DNA from: Blautia sp. AF19-10LB
Lineage (GTDB): Bacteria > Bacillota > Clostridia > Lachnospirales > Lachnospiraceae
Length of the DNA: 9,653 nt
NCBI RefSeq assembly: GCF_003461245.1
Contig: NZ_QTWS01000033.1
Coordinates: 32,975 to 42,627 of the forward strand
Direction: 5' to 3'
This document shows, one piece after another, positions 1-6,268 of this stretch. The stretch's first letter is position 1. Each line of letters opens with the position of its first letter. The notes beneath the pieces are model-generated. The model did no database searches. It saw nothing but the letters and a program-made list of their open reading frames with translations, and was not told where the DNA came from. A program made the position numbers and the translations under genes.

Positions 1-2
1 TT

Positions 3-104
3 ATAGGACCGGGTAGGTCACTGCAGATCCGAGCAGGAATAGTTGTTGGCATGAATTTACAGGACTTCTCTACCCTGATGGGCGAGGAGTCTTTTTGTGT
101 ATAA
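3..104 (+). CDS. 3' end of an upstream gene, function unknown (partial)
   Basis: This is the only one of the three forward frames open from the left edge; the other two meet stops within the first 15 nt. It runs 33 codons to a TAA at 102-104. The tail contains the stretch SLQIRAGIVVGMNLQDF and ends in SFCV. The stop overlaps the ribosome binding site of the next gene, whose ATG lies 11 nt further on, so the two are probably co-transcribed. I do not recognise the family from so short a tail. It does not resemble the C-terminus of the NifD-like protein at the other end of the window, so I cannot say that it is the D-type partner of the following gene. That it is coding is likely from the open frame, spacing and polarity, but it is not proven. 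Confidence 0.5.
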   Translation: MGPGRSLQIRAGIVVGMNLQDFSTLMGEESFCV

Positions 105-109
105 GGGGG
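103..109 (+). promoter_or_regulatory. Ribosome binding site setting the start at 116
   Basis: AAGGGGG lies 6 nt before the ATG at 116. It supports that ATG over an in-frame TTG at 95, which has no such site at a useful distance. The site overlaps the stop codon of the upstream partial gene. Confidence 0.7.
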
Positions 110-115
110 AAAATA

Positions 116-1159
116 ATGAGAGGACTACGGAAATACCTGACGCCATTTGCACCAGATCAGTCAGGTGCAGTATCGGTACTTTTTGAACTGGGAGGTATTG
201 TGGTGATCTGCGATGCGGGGGGATGTACCGGTAATGTATGCGGATTTGACGAGCCGCGGTGGTTTGAACAGAAAAGTGCGATCTTCAGCGCCGGACTTCG
301 AGATATGGATGCGATCCTTGGACGTGATGACCGTCTGGTGACGAAGCTTGCAGATGCAGCACAGAAGGTAGATGCAACATTCGCAGCAGTGATCGGAACC
401 CCGGTTCCGGCGGTGATCGCAACGGATTATCTGGCATTGAAACGCATGAGTGAGAAGAAGATAAATCTGCCGATCCTGACCGTTGATACAGATGGAATGG
501 AACTTTATGACAAAGGCGAGGAGAAAGTTTTTGTGGAGCTTTTCAAAACTTTTGCAACGGAAAAATATCCAGTGGAAGAGCGCAGGATCGGTATCCTCGG
601 AATGACTCCGCAGGATGTCAGCGACCTTGCGGCAGCAGACAAAATACGTGCCCTGTATCAGCAGAAATATGGTCAGCAGGCGGTCTGTTACTGTATGGGC
701 GACGGACTGAAAGAAGTAAAAAAAGCTTCCTCAGTGAGTAGAAATATCGTGGTTTCTCCGGCGGCACTTATGGCGGCGAAATATCTGGAAAAGACATTTG
801 GAACGCCATATGAAATCCACTATCCACTGGTAGAGGAACTGCTTCCGGAACTGGATTATACCGGAAAAAAAGTCCTTGTTGTACACCAGCAGGTGATCGC
901 CGATTCCATCCGCAGAGAACTGCTGGAGAGAGGCGCAAAGACCGTCCAGACAGCAGACTGGTTTATGATGAAAAAAGAACTTCTGGCAGACGGAGATATG
1001 TCTCTTCGTGACGAGGATGACTACATAGAACTGGTACAAAATGGAGATTTTGATATCATTTTTGCAGACGGATGTATGGAGCGCATGACACCGGAATTTA
1101 AAGGAAGCTTCATAAATACAAGACATTTTGCAGTATCAGGGAAGCTGATCGGGAAGTAA
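116..1159 (+). CDS. Nitrogenase component-1-like protein, NifK/NifN type (first K-like paralog)
   Basis: A 347-residue protein of the nitrogenase component 1 superfamily (NifD/K/E/N, BchN/B, CfbD). It is a clear paralog of the K-like protein at the right end of the window. Both share D14-x-S-G, the L25-G-G turn, Cys37 in a GGC or SGC motif, D45-E-x-R-W, a TP(I/V)P segment, a (M/V)TPxD segment, the motif MGD near mid-protein, KFGTPY/TFGTPY, and an IIFAD segment near the C-terminus. By eye, Cys37 sits at the NifK Cys95 position (a P-cluster ligand), while the NifK Cys70 and Cys153 positions are not Cys. Two extra Cys give a C32-x4-C37-x4-C42 pattern missing from its paralog. It is about 43 residues shorter than the paralog, mainly through a missing acidic insertion in the last third, and much shorter than real NifK (about 520). 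No NifD-like partner is adjacent inside the window. The role could be catalytic, or scaffold-like as in NifN. The substrate is unknown. It is followed by an 81-nt gap before hypF. Confidence 0.85.
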   Translation: MRGLRKYLTPFAPDQSGAVSVLFELGGIVVICDAGGCTGNVCGFDEPRWFEQKSAIFSAGLRDMDAILGRDDRLVTKLADAAQKVDATFAAVIGTPVPAVIATDYLALKRMSEKKINLPILTVDTDGMELYDKGEEKVFVELFKTFATEKYPVEERRIGILGMTPQDVSDLAAADKIRALYQQKYGQQAVCYCMGDGLKEVKKASSVSRNIVVSPAALMAAKYLEKTFGTPYEIHYPLVEELLPELDYTGKKVLVVHQQVIADSIRRELLERGAKTVQTADWFMMKKELLADGDMSLRDEDDYIELVQNGDFDIIFADGCMERMTPEFKGSFINTRHFAVSGKLIGK

Positions 1160-1199
1160 AGTCAGCTGATCACGAGCAGACAATTGTAAATAAAAAATC

Positions 1200-1227
1200 C
1201 TGCTGTATCTATGGAGTGATATAGCAG
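1200..1227 (+). promoter_or_regulatory. Stem-loop in the gap just before hypF
   Basis: The arms CTGCTGTATC (1200-1209) and GATATAGCAG (1218-1227) pair over 10 positions with a single G-U wobble and an 8-nt loop. The stem ends 3 nt before the hypF ribosome binding site GGAG (1231-1234). No T-run follows it on the + strand, so it is not a normal terminator for the upstream gene. It could be an mRNA processing or stability element, or could modulate hypF translation. On the other strand it is followed by a run of six T, but no gene there would need a terminator. Confidence 0.5.
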
Positions 1228-1230
1228 ATT

Positions 1231-1234
1231 GGAG
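1231..1234 (+). promoter_or_regulatory. Ribosome binding site deciding the hypF start
   Basis: GGAG lies 6 nt before the ATG at 1241. The in-frame TTG at 1229 overlaps this site and would add four residues, so the ATG is the preferred start. Confidence 0.65.
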
Positions 1235-1240
1235 AAGATT

Positions 1241-3577
1241 ATGAGTGAAGAAATCACCAGACAGATCCGCGTTTACGGAATCGTACAGGGGGTAGGATTC
1301 CGGCCAACGGTCAGCCGCCATGCGGCCACGCGGGGCATCCGTGGAAATGTCTGTAACAAGGGACCTTATGTGGAAATTTACGCACAGGGATCAGAGGAAG
1401 CGGTCAGAGGATTTATCTCAGATATCCAGAACCGGCCGCCGAAACGTGCAGCAATCCTCAAAGTAAATGTCGAAAATGTAGAGCATCCGGAAGCGTATAC
1501 ACAGTTTGATATCATCGAAAGTGAGAAGACAAAAGGAGAGATTTTTGTCTCACCGGACATTGCAATCTGCGATGAATGCAAGGAGGAAATATTTGATCCC
1601 AGGAATCGGAGATATCTGCATCCGTTTATCAACTGTACCTGCTGCGGACCGAGACTGACGATTCTGGATTCGCTTCCTTATGACAGAGAACGGACCAGTA
1701 TGAAAGAGTTTCCGATGTGCCCGGACTGTGAAAAAGAATACTATGATCCGGCGACAAGAAGATACGATGCACAGCCGGTCTGCTGCAATGACTGTGGACC
1801 GGAAGTATACCTGATCGGCAGAGAAGAAAGAGGCAGGGCTGCGATCACTTATGCGAGAAAAACGATTGCAGAGGGCGGGATTGTTGCGATCAAAGGCATC
1901 GGTGGATTTCATCTCTGCTGTGATGCTTCAAATGAGGGGGCAGTCAGCCGCCTGCGGCAGCTCAAACGTCGTCCGATGAAGCCTTTTGCAGTGATGGCAA
2001 AAGATCTCGAAGCTGTCAGAAAAGAATGTGAAGTTAGCGCAGAACAGTCCAAAATTCTCGACGGACATCAGAAGCCGATCCTGCTTCTGGATAAGAAAAA
2101 AGAGGCTGAGATCCTCTGTCCATCCGTGGCACCGGGCAATCCAAAAGTCGGTGTGATGCTGCCATATGCACCGGTACAGCTTCTGATCTTTACGTATGAT
2201 GACGGGATTGAAATGCCGGAATTTCTGGTAATGACCAGTGGAAATATATCCGGTGCGCCGATCTGTCGTGACGATCGGGAAGCAGAGGCAGAACTGTCTG
2301 GATTCTGCGACTGCATGCTGTCCCATGACCGCAAGATCCGTATCCGCGCAGACGATTCTGTAATGGATTTTTATGAGGATAAACCATATATGATCCGCCG
2401 TTCCAGAGGTTATGCACCACTTCCGTTTATGGTTTCCACACCATATCAGGGACAGGTGCTCGCAATCGGTGGAGAACTCAAAAACTCCTTCTGCATCGGT
2501 GTGGATAACCGTTTTTATCCGTCCCCATATGTGGGAGACCTGGAAGATCTGCGGACAGTAAAAGCACTTCGTGAGACAGTCGGAAGACTGGAAACACTGC
2601 TGGAAGTGGAGCCGGAGATCGTATGCTGTGATATGCATCCGAAGTACAATTCTGTGATGGTCGCAGAAGAACTTGGATTACCGGTAGTGAAGGTACAGCA
2701 CCATTATGCACACATTCTTTCCTGCATGGCAGAGAATGACTGTGCGGATCAGGTGGTCGGCGTATCGTTTGACGGAACCGGCTATGGAACAGACGGTACG
2801 ATCTGGGGAGGAGAAATCCTTCTGGCAGATCTGAATGGATTCGAAAGAACAGGAAGTGTCATGCCATTCCTGCAGATCGGCGGAGATGCTTCTTCAAAAG
2901 AGGGATGGCGTATCGCAGTTTCCCTGCTCTATGGAATGACAGGTGACAGGGAAAAAGCATCTGAGATCATAGAGAAATTAGAACTTTGTACGAAGCAGGA
3001 AGCAAATGTACAGTTCACCATGGCAGACCGTAAGATCAATGCCGTGATGTCAACCAGCGCAGGCCGTTTGTTTGACGGTGTGAGCGCGATACTTGGAATC
3101 CGCAGGAAGTCCACATTTGAAGGAGAGGCGTCCATGGCACTTGAATTTGTCGCGGAAGAGTATCAGAAGAACAGGTTAAAAAATGCGAAAAAGATGCCGG
3201 AGATACCGACTTATGAACTATTAAAAGAAGGCAATGACCGGCTGCTTCTCAACACCGGCTCCCTGATAAAAGAAATCCTGTACCGCAGGTTAAACGGTGA
3301 AGATTCTGACCGTCTGGCATACATTTTCCATCAGGAACTTGCCCGCCAGATCACGGCATCCTGTGTGAAGATCAGAGAGCAGAGCGGCTGTAATAAAGCA
3401 GCTTTAAGTGGCGGTGTTTTTCAGAACCGGCTGCTTCTGGAACTGACTGATCATATGTTGAAACAGCAGGGATTTGAAGTGCTGAAACATCAGCTTGTAC
3501 CGCCAAATGACGGCGGGATCGCACTTGGACAGGCAGTGTATGCGATGGCATATTTAGATAGAAATAGAAATAAGTAA
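1241..3577 (+). CDS. hypF: Carbamoyltransferase HypF, [NiFe] hydrogenase maturation
   Basis: A full-length 778-residue HypF (the family is usually about 750-780). It uses carbamoyl phosphate and ATP to make carbamoyl-adenylate and passes the carbamoyl group to the C-terminal Cys of HypE, the first step to the cyanide ligands of the hydrogenase iron. All four family domains are visible in order. An acylphosphatase domain covers about residues 6-95, with the VQGVGFRP motif. Paired zinc fingers of CxxC type begin at Cys110 (CDEC) and include CTCCGP, CPDC and CNDCGP, ending near residue 188. A YrdC-like domain covers about 205-385, with KGIGGFHL and KRRPMKPFAVM. A Kae1-like carbamoyltransferase domain runs from about 400 to the end, with H487-H-x-A-H, a VSFDGTGYG segment and SGGVFQNRLL near residue 724. 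No frameshift or missing motif was seen. The stop is 16 nt before hypC, so the two form an operon. The cytoplasmic location is known for the family. Confidence 0.97.
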   Translation: MSEEITRQIRVYGIVQGVGFRPTVSRHAATRGIRGNVCNKGPYVEIYAQGSEEAVRGFISDIQNRPPKRAAILKVNVENVEHPEAYTQFDIIESEKTKGEIFVSPDIAICDECKEEIFDPRNRRYLHPFINCTCCGPRLTILDSLPYDRERTSMKEFPMCPDCEKEYYDPATRRYDAQPVCCNDCGPEVYLIGREERGRAAITYARKTIAEGGIVAIKGIGGFHLCCDASNEGAVSRLRQLKRRPMKPFAVMAKDLEAVRKECEVSAEQSKILDGHQKPILLLDKKKEAEILCPSVAPGNPKVGVMLPYAPVQLLIFTYDDGIEMPEFLVMTSGNISGAPICRDDREAEAELSGFCDCMLSHDRKIRIRADDSVMDFYEDKPYMIRRSRGYAPLPFMVSTPYQGQVLAIGGELKNSFCIGVDNRFYPSPYVGDLEDLRTVKALRETVGRLETLLEVEPEIVCCDMHPKYNSVMVAEELGLPVVKVQHHYAHILSCMAENDCADQVVGVSFDGTGYGTDGTIWGGEILLADLNGFERTGSVMPFLQIGGDASSKEGWRIAVSLLYGMTGDREKASEIIEKLELCTKQEANVQFTMADRKINAVMSTSAGRLFDGVSAILGIRRKSTFEGEASMALEFVAEEYQKNRLKNAKKMPEIPTYELLKEGNDRLLLNTGSLIKEILYRRLNGEDSDRLAYIFHQELARQITASCVKIREQSGCNKAALSGGVFQNRLLLELTDHMLKQQGFEVLKHQLVPPNDGGIALGQAVYAMAYLDRNRNK

Positions 3578-3593
3578 AAAGGGAGGCATTACC

Positions 3594-3803
3594 ATGTGTG
3601 TAGGTTTATCAGCAAAAGTAGTAAAAATCAGTGAAGGAACAGCAGTTGTAGACGCTGGCGGAGCTAAAAGAAAAGTTTCCGCACAGCTTCTGGAAGACCT
3701 GGAACCGGGTGATTATGTGATGGTCCATGCAGGTGTTGCAATCGCAAAGATCACTGATGAAGATGATGACGAAACAGATCAGTTAATGGAGGAACTGCTG
3801 TAA
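3594..3803 (+). CDS. hypC: HypC/HupF-family hydrogenase maturation chaperone
   Basis: A 69-residue HypC. The essential Cys2 is present directly after the initiator Met (MCVGLSAKVV; MCLGIPGKVV is the commoner form). The protein has the expected small beta-barrel pattern, with the GDYVMVHAGVAI strand pair near residues 39-50, and an acidic, probably helical tail (DEDDDETDQ). In the known pathway HypC holds the Fe(CN)2CO unit with HypD and delivers it to the large subunit of the hydrogenase. GGGAGG (3581-3586) lies 7 nt before the ATG. The stop TAA shares one base with the hypD start (TAATG), implying coupled translation and a matched HypC-HypD pair. The partner large subunit is not in the window. 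Confidence 0.95.
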   Translation: MCVGLSAKVVKISEGTAVVDAGGAKRKVSAQLLEDLEPGDYVMVHAGVAIAKITDEDDDETDQLMEELL

Positions 3804-4855
3804 TGGGAGAAGAGAGAAAAAAAACAGCCCGCGAGATCATAGAGAACTATGACGGTCCGGCAGTCCGCATCATGGAAGTCTGTGGAACACATACACACGA
3901 GATCTTTCGACTGGGAATCCGCAAACTTCTGCCGCCGCAGGTAGAACTGATCTCCGGTCCGGGATGTCCGGTCTGTGTGACACCGGTTGGATTTATTGAT
4001 GAAGCAGTGTGGCTGGCACTGGAAAAAAATGTAACGATCTGTACCTTCGGAGATCTGGTACGAGTACCGGGAACGAAAATGAGCCTTGCAGGAGCGAGAG
4101 AAAAAGGTGCAAAGATCCGCATCGTCTACTCTCCGACAGACGCAGAAAAATATGCACTGGAACATCCAGAAGAAGAGGTTGTCTTCCTGTCTGTCGGATT
4201 TGAAACTACAACACCGGCAGAATGTCTTTCTGTAAAGCAGGCAAAGAAGGATGGTCTTTTCAATTATTCTCTGCTGATGGCAAATAAGACCATGCCGCAG
4301 GCATACGAGGCACTAAAAGGAAGTGCAGATGTTTTTCTGTATCCGGGACATGTCAATGCGATCACAGGAACAGAACTCTGCGAACATCTGACAGAAGAAG
4401 GCGTAAGCGGTGTTGTTGCCGGATTTACTGCGAAAGAGCTTCTCACAGCACTTGCCGTTTCCCTGGTGAAATTCCAGGAAGGAAAACCATTCTTTGTAAA
4501 CTGCTATCCGAGAGTCGTGAAACCGGAAGGAAGTCGCGAAGCACAGCAGCTCACTGAAGAAATGACAGAAGCCTGTGACAGTGAGTGGAGAGGGCTTGGC
4601 GTGATTCCGAGATCAGGTGTCTGTCTTAAAAAAGAGTGGAGCGATTTTGACGCAAGAAAGAAATACAATATTCCACCGATCCAGGGTAAAGCAAACCCGG
4701 CATGCAGATGCGGCGATGTCCTGCAGGGCAAATGCAAACCATCCGACTGCAAAGTATTCGGCAAAGTCTGCACCCCTCAGCACCCGGTAGGAGCATGTAT
4801 GGTTTCAAATGAAGGCGCATGTTCGGCTTATTATGCGTATGGGGACAATAAATAA
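3803..4855 (+). CDS. hypD: HypD, Fe-S scaffold for Fe(CN)2CO assembly
   Basis: A 350-residue HypD, near the usual length of about 350-380. It is the iron-sulfur, redox-active scaffold on which the iron receives its cyanide and CO ligands together with HypC. The diagnostic motifs are present: MEVCGTHTHE with Cys27, GPGCPVC with Cys55 and Cys58 (the redox/iron-binding cysteines), VPGTKMSL, and VGFETTTP. The C-terminal cluster region holds seven Cys in about 45 residues (ACRCGD, GKC, SDC, KVC, GAC, GAC) and supplies the [4Fe-4S] ligands. GGAGG at 3788-3792, inside the end of hypC, serves as the ribosome binding site at a slightly long spacing of 10 nt. No defect was seen. A gap of 74 nt separates it from hypE. 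Confidence 0.97.
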   Translation: MGEERKKTAREIIENYDGPAVRIMEVCGTHTHEIFRLGIRKLLPPQVELISGPGCPVCVTPVGFIDEAVWLALEKNVTICTFGDLVRVPGTKMSLAGAREKGAKIRIVYSPTDAEKYALEHPEEEVVFLSVGFETTTPAECLSVKQAKKDGLFNYSLLMANKTMPQAYEALKGSADVFLYPGHVNAITGTELCEHLTEEGVSGVVAGFTAKELLTALAVSLVKFQEGKPFFVNCYPRVVKPEGSREAQQLTEEMTEACDSEWRGLGVIPRSGVCLKKEWSDFDARKKYNIPPIQGKANPACRCGDVLQGKCKPSDCKVFGKVCTPQHPVGACMVSNEGACSAYYAYGDNK

Positions 4856-4896
4856 TACCAGGGATTAAAGTTCCAAATGCTGAGTATGTTTACAGG

Positions 4897-4902
4897 TATA
4901 AT
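4897..4902 (+). promoter_or_regulatory. Possible -10 box of an internal promoter before hypE
   Basis: A perfect TATAAT lies in the 74-nt, A/T-richer gap between hypD and hypE, 27 nt before the hypE ATG. No good -35 box is seen at 16-18 nt upstream and no TGn extension precedes it, so a promoter is only possible. It could give extra expression of hypE and the nitrogenase-like genes behind it. Confidence 0.25.
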
Positions 4903-4929
4903 AATGTTAAGAGAAAAGAGGACAATCCT

Positions 4930-5946
4930 ATGAGCAGTTTAAAAGATAAAACAGTAACAATGGCGCACGGCGCAGGCGGCCGCCAGACTTCAGAACTGAT
5001 CGACCAGATCTTTGCAGCACACTTTGCCAACCCGGATTTGACAGCAGATGATGCGGCAGTCCTGACACCACCGGCAGGAAAAATGGCAGTTTCCACAGAC
5101 GGATTTATCGTCTCACCGGCATTCTTTCCGGGCGGAAATATCGGTAAACTTTCCATTTGCGGTACGGTCAATGACCTCGCATGTATGGGTGCAAAACCAC
5201 TGTACCTGACCTGTGCATTTGTCATCGAAGAAGGCTTCCCGATGGAAAAACTGGAAGAAATCGCCTCCGCAATGGAAAAAACAGCCGCAGAAGCAGGCGT
5301 ACATATCGTGTCCGGTGATACCAAAGTTGCAGGCAAAGGACAGGTAGACGGCGTTTTTATCACAACGACCGGAATGGGACAGATCGAAGACGGCGTAAAA
5401 GTCGGCGGAACCCTTGCACAGCCGGGAGATGCGATCATCGTAACCGGTGATGTCGGAAGACATGGATGCACGATCCTTCTTGCGAGAGAAGATTTCGGGA
5501 TCGAAGCAGATGTCACCAGCGACTGCGCGCCGCTCTGGAAAGCAGTAGAAGCTGTCATGAACACTACCCACGATCTCCATGTGATCCGTGATGCCACAAG
5601 AGGCGGTGTCGGAACCGTCCTCTATGAAATTGCAGGACAGAGCAACGTCGGGATCCGCCTCGATGCAGCCTCCGTCCCGGTAGCACCGGAAGTCAAAGGA
5701 GTCTGCGGTATGCTCGGACTTGAACCGCTCTATCTGGCATGCGAAGGCCGCATGGTCATCATGGCTCCAAAAGCTGAAGCAGAAAAAATCGTCGAAACCC
5801 TCCGCCGGTGTCCATACTCCAAGGACGCCGCCATCATCGGAGAAGTCACCGCCGACCAGCCAGGCAAAGTAGTCATGACAACTGAGATCGGCACCCAGGC
5901 ACTCCTGCCACAGCCGGGAGGAGAACTTTTACCACGTATCTGCTAA
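4930..5946 (+). CDS. hypE: HypE, carbamoyl dehydratase, cyanide-ligand donor
   Basis: A 338-residue HypE of the PurM/SelD-like ATP-binding superfamily, of normal length. HypE accepts the carbamoyl group from HypF on its terminal Cys, dehydrates it with ATP to a thiocyanate, and hands the cyanide to the iron on HypC-HypD. The protein shows the N-terminal HGAGGRQTSELI segment, DDAAVL, STDGF, the GTVNDLACMGAKPLYL core motif, the SGDTKV motif near residue 130, and RDATRGGVGT near residue 220. It ends exactly in PRIC, so the catalytic Cys338 is intact. AGAGGA (4917-4922) sits 7 nt before the ATG. Codons in the second half of the gene look richer in C-ending triplets than hypF or hypD. It is followed after 49 nt by the TM1266-type gene. 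Confidence 0.97.
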   Translation: MSSLKDKTVTMAHGAGGRQTSELIDQIFAAHFANPDLTADDAAVLTPPAGKMAVSTDGFIVSPAFFPGGNIGKLSICGTVNDLACMGAKPLYLTCAFVIEEGFPMEKLEEIASAMEKTAAEAGVHIVSGDTKVAGKGQVDGVFITTTGMGQIEDGVKVGGTLAQPGDAIIVTGDVGRHGCTILLAREDFGIEADVTSDCAPLWKAVEAVMNTTHDLHVIRDATRGGVGTVLYEIAGQSNVGIRLDAASVPVAPEVKGVCGMLGLEPLYLACEGRMVIMAPKAEAEKIVETLRRCPYSKDAAIIGEVTADQPGKVVMTTEIGTQALLPQPGGELLPRIC

Positions 5947-5983
5947 TTGCGAAGCAATGGAGCATTCTGTAGAATTATTATTA

Positions 5984-5989
5984 AGGAGG
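5984..5989 (+). promoter_or_regulatory. Ribosome binding site setting the start at 5996
   Basis: A perfect AGGAGG lies 6 nt before the ATG at 5996. It rules against the in-frame ATG at 5957, which would translate through this site and has no comparable site of its own. Confidence 0.8.
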
Positions 5990-5995
5990 ACAACC

Positions 5996-6268
5996 ATGGA
6001 CACAAGAGTAGCAGTAATATCCATCATCGTCGAAGACAGCGATTCCATCGAAACCCTCAACCAGCTTCTTTACGATGCCCGCGACTACATCATCGGCCGC
6101 ATGGGCATCCCATACCGTGAAAAAGGAATCAGCATCATCAGCATCGCCATCGATGCCTCACAGGACATTATCAGCGCCCTTTCCGGCAAGATCGGCCGCC
6201 TCAAAGGCGTGTCCACCAAGACCGCTTATTCCAATGTCATCACACACGCGGAGGAAAAACATGATTAA
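5996..6268 (+). CDS. TM1266-type putative regulator, ACT/NikR-like fold
   Basis: A 90-residue protein resembling the TM1266 family, named putative iron-only hydrogenase system regulator because members are commonly found near the [FeFe] hydrogenase maturation genes hydE, hydF and hydG. The pattern fits a single ferredoxin-like/ACT fold. A beta strand (VAVISIIVED) is followed by a helix (IETLNQLLYDARDYIIGRMGIPY), a second strand with the family-like KGISIISIAIDAS, a helix (DIISALSGKIGRL) and a last strand GVSTKTAYS. There is no helix-turn-helix or ribbon-helix-helix segment, so DNA binding is not apparent and it may act as a ligand-binding or protein-binding module. It overlaps the nifH-like gene by 8 nt, tying it to the nitrogenase-like unit. 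The family call is from memory of the pattern; the biochemical role is not established. Confidence 0.8.
   Translation: MDTRVAVISIIVEDSDSIETLNQLLYDARDYIIGRMGIPYREKGISIISIAIDASQDIISALSGKIGRLKGVSTKTAYSNVITHAEEKHD
6250..6254 (+). promoter_or_regulatory. Ribosome binding site setting the nifH-like start
   Basis: GGAGG, inside the 3' end of the preceding gene, lies 6 nt before the ATG at 6261. Together with the P-loop starting eight residues after that Met, it excludes the longer in-frame reading that begins upstream at 6075. Confidence 0.8.

Noticed and set aside
1180..1212. Possible promoter before hypF (TTGTAA followed by TATCTA)
   Set aside because: The -10 match is poor (three of six) and falls inside the hairpin arm, so it is not supported well enough to list.
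1928..2638. 236-residue open frame on the minus strand opposite hypF
   Set aside because: It lies wholly inside an intact, well-recognised hypF, has no ribosome binding site or recognisable domain, and is a shadow of hypF coding bias.
4890..5597. 235-residue open frame on the minus strand opposite hypE
   Set aside because: Rich in Ser, Ala and Pro with no motif, and opposite an intact hypE with its catalytic C-terminal Cys. A shadow frame.
5946..5975. Small repeats ATTGC-GAA-GCAAT and ATTCTGTAGAAT between hypE and the TM1266-type gene
   Set aside because: Stems of only five pairs with tiny or two-base loops, not enough to call an operator or terminator.
6075..6260. 62-residue N-terminal extension of the NifH-like protein
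   Set aside because: The extension runs out of frame through the TM1266-type gene and is low complexity. The P-loop and GGAGG site place the start at 6261.
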